Of a stretch of DNA of 64,000 nucleotides, positions 57,393 to 64,000 are shown one piece after another (within the stretch, counting starts at the first letter, position 1; each line of letters starts with the position of its first letter). The notes under the pieces are model-generated. The model was not told the DNA's origin, searched no databases, and worked only from the letters and a program-made list of their open reading frames with translations. Position numbers and translations under genes: made by a program. This stretch comes from Branchinecta lynchi (taxonomy: Eukaryota; Arthropoda; Branchiopoda; Anostraca; Branchinectidae). The stretch spans positions 627,501-691,500 of the forward strand of contig JAKZAP010000017.1 in assembly GCA_023053575.1 (NCBI GenBank), written 5' to 3'.

Positions 57393-58350
57393 TTTTTTGG
57401 AACCCAAAACGCAAGTGGAGGGATACCTATGACATCGCAAAAGTTGTCCGTCTGTCCGGCGTCTGTCTGTCCGTCTATAAGCACGATAACTCTCGAAGGG
57501 AACGAGATATTTTGATGAAACTTGGTGTGAGGATTCTTTGGGTCAAGAGTAAGGTCGAGTTTGTAGATGGGCTTTGAAGCCTTATATTTAGGTGTGGGGG
57601 AGGGGTTTCAAACTAAGGGGCAAAACAAATTTTTTTTAAAAGCTATTGAGATAGTTGATTTTGGGGTAAGGAGACATGCTGAATCCGAATACAAAAGTTA
57701 TTTTCTTGCCGGACAAGTAGTTCACCCGGAATCCGGCGAAACCTGGACACAAAATTTGTCGACTAATTTTCGGCTATAGCAGTCCTTACCCCTTTATTCT
57801 CAAACCAGTATAGCTCTGCGCGTGGATGACGACATTCATTTGTTCACTCTACGGACGTCGGAGAGATCTAGTGTAATCGAAGGTCGAAGGTATAATGTTC
57901 AAACGAGGAAATATGTTGTTCAGTGAGGATTCACTGGTAAGTACAGGTCAAGTTCGTCGATGGGTCCTTTAGTCCTATCTTTAGAGGCAGAGGAGCGGTT
58001 TCGAGTTTACGCTAAAAACATGTATGTTTTACAAGCTAATAACATATTCATTGAGGGGGTAAGAAAGGAGGTCCGCTGAATCCATATATGAACTTAGTTT
58101 TCTTGCTGGACAGATGGTTCATCACGAAACCGGCTGAAACTGGAAATTTGGTTGAAGTACAAAGTTGTTTCTGAAATCGATTAGAGATTTGGTATCGGGG
58201 CAAGGAGACATGCTGAATCCATTTTAGAACTTTATTTTAACAGTAAAAATACTTAAGGAATCTGACGAAAACTGAATGGCGAAGACATGACCCAATTGTT
58301 TGAATCAAATGTTAAATTTTTCGGATCCCATCGAAACCTTTGGTCTTGTT
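57393..58350 (+). mobile_element. GGGATCCC-family element, full-length copy
   Basis: The terminus has decayed to tttttggaacccaaaacgca. Then come gtggagggatacctatgaca, a GTCCGTCTGTCCG microsatellite, gatattttgatgaaacttgg, core units, and the end cggatcccatcgaaaccttt ggtcttgtt. Confidence 0.75.
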
Positions 58351-58556
58351 TTTTAATGAAAAAAAAAAGAAAAAAGCACCGAGTTTTTAGGCGCCAGAAT
58401 GTCACCGATTTTTGCTTCCAAATGTCCCAGGTTCCGACAGAGAAAGTAGCAACACTGGCCATGAAGGTTCTGTCTAACACACTGGGCAATAGCATCTACC
58501 GTTTTTCTACAAATCATCCACGACATAGCACAGTGCCAAGCCAATGCCGTGCAACC

Positions 58557-58620
58557 AGTGGCGAAACTAGCTTATTTTCGGGGGGGGGGGGGGGGGGGCA
58601 GATTTTACCGACAAGATCTA
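58557..58620 (+). mobile_element. Left end of a MITE with a G-tract
   Basis: cagtggcgaaactagcttat then a G17 run and an attttaccgacaagat word. The first 16 bases match those at 32535. No right end found. Confidence 0.4.
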
Positions 58621-59788
58621 ACAATTTACCGACAAAAGGCGCCAACTGCGCGGCAACGGCGCACCAACCCCGCGAACGCACCTTACAACCGTTTAACTAA
58701 TCTGAGAGGAATTTTATGAGGGACGTATTCTGGCTTCCGGCTTCTGTGCTGACTGCTGAATAAGTTTTCGACGGGGCTGATGCGCGACTCGGTCTGAACC
58801 GAAAACATAGAGTTAACGAATGATTGTTACTGTTTCTCTAGCGCATCTGGCGGCAGTTTGTCATTGCATCTTGGGAAGGGCGTATAACACTTGAACGCTT
58901 GAGTCACAACCAGTCCAGTATATGACTACGGGAAATCAAAACCGAAAACTATATTTTATAGCTTGATTAAGTTACGAGTCACAACTTACCCCTAGTAATG
59001 GCCTTTCGTCTGTAGAACAAGTCATAGATATATCTGCTCTTCTGATGATGAATTTTGAAGATTGGCCAAAGGCTCTCAACCTTTCTTTTTCCCTCATGGG
59101 GATCCGTTTCAGCTAGAAATCACAGGTCAGATTAAAAAAACTTAAACAAACAAAATAAGAACAACACAATGTCTTTCTGTCATCATTCAACCGCATTCCT
59201 GCCCATTGCCCAATGCACCAGCTACTGGAGTAAATTTATTCTTCTTTTCGTGTTTCGTTGTGTATTTCTTGTTTTGTGTTTATTTATCTTTCGCTGTCGT
59301 TGCAGATTTTGTGTACCCTTTGTTGTTCTTGTTAAGCCTTCATTTACCTTTTTTTCTGTATGTACTGTGCAAATGCCTTATTACTACGCTACATGTACGA
59401 AATTCGATCATTCATTCATTCAATGGGAATCCAGTCTATAGGTAGATAGACTTTAGTGAAGCCCTTGGGCCATGAACAAAAACAAAACAAAACAGTACAC
59501 CCTTTACACTCATTATAGGAGAACTTTTAATCAACATAAGGTTTAATGGAAAGAATTGCCACAATATCAAAAGCTAAATAACAGGCAAGAAAAAGAAAGT
59601 AAATAAACACACATTAATCACTAACTCATCTAAAAGACATCTAACACAAAACACATCTAACACAACATAACAAAACAACCCCCTCAATCTCAAACTAACC
59701 TCACATACTTTTAATTGTCTTAAACAGTCCGTATATGCACCAATCCTGCGTATACTCCAGGGCAACTCCATGAGATGGTCTAATAAAT
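58621..59788. other. Unassigned sequence
   Basis: A LINE-like tail (gaagcccttgggccatgaac, then aaaaacaaaac) lies near 59457-59490. No gene recognised. Confidence 0.4.
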
Positions 59789-59954
59789 AGTGCGAACACA
59801 CGATCAGGATTTCCCGGCCGGATTTCCTGCACTTTCATCATCAAGTTGAAAAAATTTCAACTTTCCCATATGGAAGTGATGATGGTGGCAAAAATCCGGG
59901 CAGGAATTCCAGTCCGGGAGCTCCCGACCCCGACCCTGATCGTGTGTTCGCTCT
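59789..59954. mobile_element. Palindromic MITE, AGWGCGAACACACGATCAGG ends
   Basis: Left AGTGCGAACACACGATCAGG and right (reverse complement) AGAGCGAACACACGATCAGG. Internal words atttccggccggattt, aagttgaaa-aatttcaactt and gggagctccc are themselves palindromes. A 166-bp fold-back; target duplication unclear. Confidence 0.75.
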
Positions 59955-60002
59955 ATAAGGAGGCAGAAATTTTCAAATAAAAGCTGGTGGAACATTGTTA
60001 GG

Positions 60003-62180
60003 TTTTTGGGATCCCAAAACGTAAGTGGAGGGATACCTATGACATCCAGGGGCGTCGCAAGTGCATTTTCGGTGGGGGGGGGGGTGCAGAGCCAAAATTT
60101 TACCGAATCTTTCAAAAATTTTGCCAAATCCTAGAACTAAGAATTCAAGCTTAAAATTCTGGAACATAAACGATTACGTAGGAAGAATAACAATAAAGGG
60201 CAGCATGAAGACGATAAGCCAACTATTAGGCGTCGTTTTGGCGAAGCCCACATGTAGAATATATTGCCGGGCATGATTGCAGTTACAACTTCTATCTATT
60301 ATAGCCAATAGAAAAGTAAATCGAGCGCCGCAGGCGAAAATTTTTGAAATCCCTTTTTTCTGTATGCTAAAATTTAACTGCTTCTCTGACAAATTCTATC
60401 ATAAATACCGAGACTCTAAGAAGTTCCAGAAACCGGATGGAGCGACGTTCCGGCAGCAGCAGCAACTATAGTCTAGTTAATATACCACCCATAATCACAT
60501 AAAGTGAGCGCCACAGGCGAAATTTTTTATTTATTTTTCCTCCCAAATTTAATTTACATCCAAATTCTAGCTTTTAATGTTTCAAAATCTCAATCCTAAA
60601 ACTGGCTTAAAACCCCCGTCAAATGACGCGCCCTTCCACAAAATAGAGAATATTGCGAAAAGTGCTGCAGGCGGAATTTACGAAATATTTATGATTAGAT
60701 ATTCTTTTGGGGATCCAAAATAAAAGTAAGGACTATCGATGGTATCATAGATCATCCCTTTTGTCTGCGACCAGTGCTTCACTCGACCTCTTCTGAGGTT
60801 CGTGGTAGCTTCCGAATCCTGGCAGTTATAACAAATAAATTACCAAATCCCAGTTATTATACCGAATAAGTTTAGACCGATAGCATGTTCGTGATTCGGT
60901 ATAACTACCGAATCCCGTTTACTATACCAAATTGTTTTGGTGTCGAAAGACTACCGAACAATATTCTTATTCGGTATACTTTCGTCGAAACTGGAACAAA
61001 GTCAGGATTCGTGGTTAACTTCCTAATCCTGGAATTATACTGAATAAATTACCGAATCCTAATCATGATACCGAATAACTTTGAACCAATAGCTTATTCC
61101 GGATTCTGTGTAACCACGGAATCTCCATAAATATACCGAATAGTTCCGGCATCGAAAAATTACCAAATGATTTTAGTAAATACTCTCACCAAATTCGTGA
61201 CAACTACCGAATACTGGCAATTATACCGAATCCCGATCGTTATACCGAAGAGACTTGTACATTTAGCCTATTTAGGATTCTTTATAACTACCGAATCCCC
61301 GTAAATATATCGAACAGTTCTGCTATTGAAAAAATATCGAACAATTTTAGTAAACTTTTGGGCCTCCGGCCCAAAATTTTACCGGATCTCAAAAAGGTGG
61401 GGGGGGGGGGGGTGCTGCACCCCCCGCACCCCCCCCCCCCCCCCCTTGCGACGCCCCTGATGACATCGCAAACGTTGTCCGTCTGTCCGTCCGTCCGTCT
61501 GCCAGCACGATAACTCTCAAAGAGAATGAGATATTTTGATGAAACTTGGTGTGAGGATCCTTTGCGTCAAGGGTAAGTTCAAATTCGTAGATGGGCTCTG
61601 TAACCTTACATTTAGGGGTGGGGGATCAAATTAAAGGGCAAACAAAATATTTTAAAACAGCTAATGTGATAGTCGAATATGGGGTAAGAAGACATGCTGA
61701 AGACGATGATGAAAACCATTTTCTCGTCGGACAACTAGTTCGCACGGAATCCGGCCAACCCGGAAATTTGTTAAAAGCGAAAGTTTTATCTGAAGTTGAT
61801 TAGATGAGAGATTTAGGGCTAAGGAAAGACTGCGTCTGTGTATGACAATCATTCCGGACATATAATTCGTCTGGAATCCAGTTGAAACCGAAAGTTTTAT
61901 AAGCTAAAGCTTAATTTGAAGTTATCAGATGTTCTTTATAGGGATAAGGAGATAAGCTGAATTTGTTTCTGAATTGTTCTTTTTTTGGAGTTCGGCCGAA
62001 ACCGGAAATTTGGCAGAAGTAAGTCAGTATCGTAAAAATAGATATGGCTTATAGAGGTACATCTGAACTTGGTTTCTCAGATGATTAGCGTGGCGAAGAC
62101 TGGATCTGGCGAAGACAAGACCCAATTGTCTGGATCAAATATTAGATTCTTGGGATCCCACCGAAACCTTAGGTCTTGTT
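60003..62180 (+). mobile_element. GGGATCCC-family element split by a hAT-like insertion
   Basis: The first part, 60003-60046, holds the palindrome and gtggagggatacctatgacatc. The remainder, 61460-62180, resumes with atgacatcgcaaacgttgtc, the microsatellite, gatattttgatgaaacttgg, core units, and the end gggatcccaccgaaacctta ggtcttgtt. Removing the insertion restores the family layout exactly, which dates the insertion after this copy. Confidence 0.85.
60047..61459. mobile_element. hAT-type non-autonomous element, 1413 bp, with exact 8-bp duplication
   Basis: Ends CAGGGGCGTCGCAAG and CTTGCGACGCCCCTG are exact reverse complements. The target ATGACATC is duplicated at 60039-60046 and 61460-61467. 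G11 and C19 tracts lie just inside the ends. There is no transposase-like frame. The core has three imperfect ~180-215 bp units at about 60795, 61010 and 61185, built of ttataccgaat and actaccgaatcc words. Confidence 0.9.
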
Positions 62181-63030
62181 TTTCTAGACCATACCCTGGG
62201 CTTTAACATCTCTTCCAAGTATCAAAACTGGAACATCCTTTCTAATTTGTTCAGCTGTCCAAATCTTAAGCTGACCAGTTTCAAGGATTGCCGGATTTTA
62301 CAATCACTTTTGAGGCTATGAAAATCTACCTGGGAATAACCCATAATCCTCTTAATTTACCATACTTAAAGACCCGCTAGCACTGAACGAAACTGAGTTC
62401 ATTGAAAGTCGCTACCCTTGACGGATTGAATTTTATCAGTGGTGCATGGTAAGCCATATAATGATACGTTTGTAACGAATAAGTGGCAGGCATATCGTTT
62501 ATCTACGACTGAGTCCAAGCAAGTTAAGAATGTGAGCAAAAAGCAATATTTGTGGCTGTTCCAGTAAACAAAAAACAAAAATTTAATTTCATATCCCAAG
62601 GTAATTAAACAATTTACAAACGCAGTAAAATTTGGGTTACTGTCTAGGAAAAAAAATAATGTCACTCTTGTTGGGCCATCGCATCTACTCTGCCCTGAGA
62701 AAAAAGGAGCTCATAGAATCGACTTAACATATGCACCTTCTTTCTCTAAGCATTGGATCATACCAGGGAAGTACTGAGTAAGGAAGTACAATTGAGTTAG
62801 TTCTGGCCTACTTACTTAATCTCTCTAGATAAATACTCCTTGAGCCCAAGCTGACTGGGAAACACAAATTCAAAAAATGCATAAACGGATATGCAGGCTA
62901 TGAGTGCAGGCTTGTTCCTTCCCCATTGTTTGACATCCTTGCCAAGCAGGGCCGAAATATCGCTGCCAAACCATCGTAGCTAACATATCCATTGTATGCA
63001 TTGTAAATATATATTCTCTCTTTTTCCTTC
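62181..63030. other. Unassigned sequence with a relic of the 41340-type MITE
   Basis: ccttgagcccaagctgactg at 62838 and ccttgccaagcagggccgaa at 62938, then atatcgctg..cgtagctaacatatcc, match the extended form of the palindromic MITE family. Otherwise no gene seen. Confidence 0.4.
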
Positions 63031-63034
63031 GCGT

Positions 63035-63285
63035 AACTAGGTGAAATATTTTTTGGTGTGGGGGGGGGGGGCAAGGTATTTACCGACTGAATGGTAATTT
63101 TTACAACAATTTTGGCAGAAAAAACAACTGTTTGCTCTTAAAATCGGTGACTGTTGTCACGAAAAATCGACTATTTGCAAAAAATGACAGTTTTGAAGAA
63201 AAATCAACAGTTTTGAAGAAAAATCTTGGCGCTCTATTTTGTACCAACTACTCTATTTTGTACCGACTGGCAGACAATTAGGGGG
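63035..63285. repeat. Iterated gaaaaatcgac/cagtttt words between G-tracts, possible MITE
   Basis: gcgtaactaggtgaaatatt followed by a G12 run at the left, tttaccgactg words, and a G10 run at 63280-63289. The composition is like the hAT-type MITE at 5386-5688, but clean ends and target duplication are not visible. Confidence 0.4.
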
Positions 63286-64000
63286 GGGGGCTCCCAGGCC
63301 TCCCCCCATAAGTGATCCCAAAAGACGCAGAGGTGGGGAAAAAGGAGGATAGAAAGGAAAATGGGAGCCAATGGGAGGAAAGAGAGAAAAATAAGAGAAA
63401 AGAAAGATATTGTACAGATTAGTGGAGTACAGCGAAGGAAGATGCCTGTGTTGCACGAGGCAGGAGAAATCTCCAAAACGTCTGGTGCCAAACTGAGAAG
63501 TAACAAACCATATGGAAATAATTCAAGTCATTGTATCATAGGACATTTTTCCAGTCATAAACAACTGAAAACGATAGTACACAATTTTTTTGTACGATTG
63601 TAAACAGCTGTTTAGGACTGGAAACAGCTGTTACGATTTGAAACAGTTGCTTAGGAGGGGTACCTGACCTTACTTTTACAATACCCCAACTTTTGCCGCG
63701 AAAAATGTTAAAATAAAATGTGCATGCTCTTCTGACAGTCAAGAGGCAAAAATGACCTTTTTGAACAGTCATGTGTTTCTATTCCTTTTCTTTATTTTGA
63801 AGCAGCTCTGAAAAGGGATTTTTTGGCTATTGACTTTTGCTAACTCTACCTTTTTCATCATTTTCTAGTCAATCCAGGTAAGTTTAGAATGAAGGGATCC
63901 TGTTTCAAAAGAAAAATATACTTAACTAGAAATATTAAAGAAGCAATTTTTATTTATACAATATGTAAATCATTCAGTTAGCTTCAAACTAGTATGTTTG
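63286..64000. other. Unassigned; candidate micro-exon at 63869-63877
   Basis: No recognisable frame. A plus-strand tract reads tgctaac, pyrimidine tract, ttttctag, then TCAATCCAG, then gtaagt. See findings. Confidence 0.3.

Noticed and set aside
57203..57577. 124-codon plus-strand frame
   Set aside because: It runs from unassigned sequence into the terminus of a GGGATCCC element and has no conserved motif.
11285..62180. Calling the GGGATCCC elements canonical Helitrons
   Set aside because: The architecture is suggestive, but neither a 5' TC nor a 3' CTRR with A/T insertion could be seen at consistent boundaries (copies end CTTGTT).
1..64000. LTR retrotransposons, integrated viruses or toxin genes
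   Set aside because: I found no paired direct LTRs, gag-pol style motifs, capsid-like genes or toxin-like secreted Cys-rich frames.

Overview
The window looks like animal (invertebrate metazoan) nuclear DNA dominated by transposable elements. The evidence is intron-containing genes with GT-AG splice sites, non-LTR retrotransposon ORFs of the EN-RT (CR1/L2/Jockey-like) type, many terminal-inverted-repeat mini-elements with target-site duplications, and a eukaryotic tRNA gene with A box, B box and a T5 terminator. I see no operons, CRISPR arrays or prokaryotic ribosome-binding-site patterns. The species cannot be named from what is visible. 

The only host protein-coding gene I can support fully is a myosin II regulatory light chain on the minus strand (24640-32100). 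Its three coding exons join in frame to a 174-residue EF-hand protein with the conserved MLCK/ROCK phosphorylation site. A splice acceptor lies 17 bases before its ATG, so at least one 5' non-coding exon is expected further right. A tRNA-Thr(TGT)-like gene lies on the minus strand at 41745-41817. 

Layout: 1-1160 is a LINE ORF (EN end plus RT) that runs off the left edge uninterrupted. 1348-3505 is a fold-back element with ~310 bp inverted arms made partly of a GGGGACGTTTYGTC minisatellite. 3595-4580 is a decayed LINE 3' end. 5386-5688 is a hAT-type MITE, and 5695-9398 is a nearly complete CR1-like LINE broken by one frameshift and one stop. 9.5-14.2 kb holds LINE tails and copies of a 'GGGATCCC' repeat family. 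14447-17723 is an 11-copy ~283 bp tandem array. 18-19.2 kb is a dead minus-strand LINE. 19.6-24 kb holds degenerate repeats and MITEs. 24.1-32.1 kb is the light-chain gene with TE-filled introns. 32.1-38.8 kb is a series of MITEs and fold-backs. 38.8-44.7 kb holds two near-identical GGGATCCC elements in inverted orientation with the tRNA between them. 44.9-45.9 kb is a hAT-like element carrying two other nested MITEs. 46-64 kb is sparse sequence with more MITEs, LINE tails, and a GGGATCCC element split by a 1.4 kb hAT-like insertion. 

The most interesting pattern is that several unrelated MITE groups keep short conserved ends but carry cores built from a short, often palindromic word that differs from copy to copy. 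A second pattern is that several long repeat families share one architecture: terminal palindrome, GACGGACAG-type microsatellite, an ATGAAACTTGG word, and ~140 bp core units. I inferred these relationships by eye; none has been checked against a repeat database.
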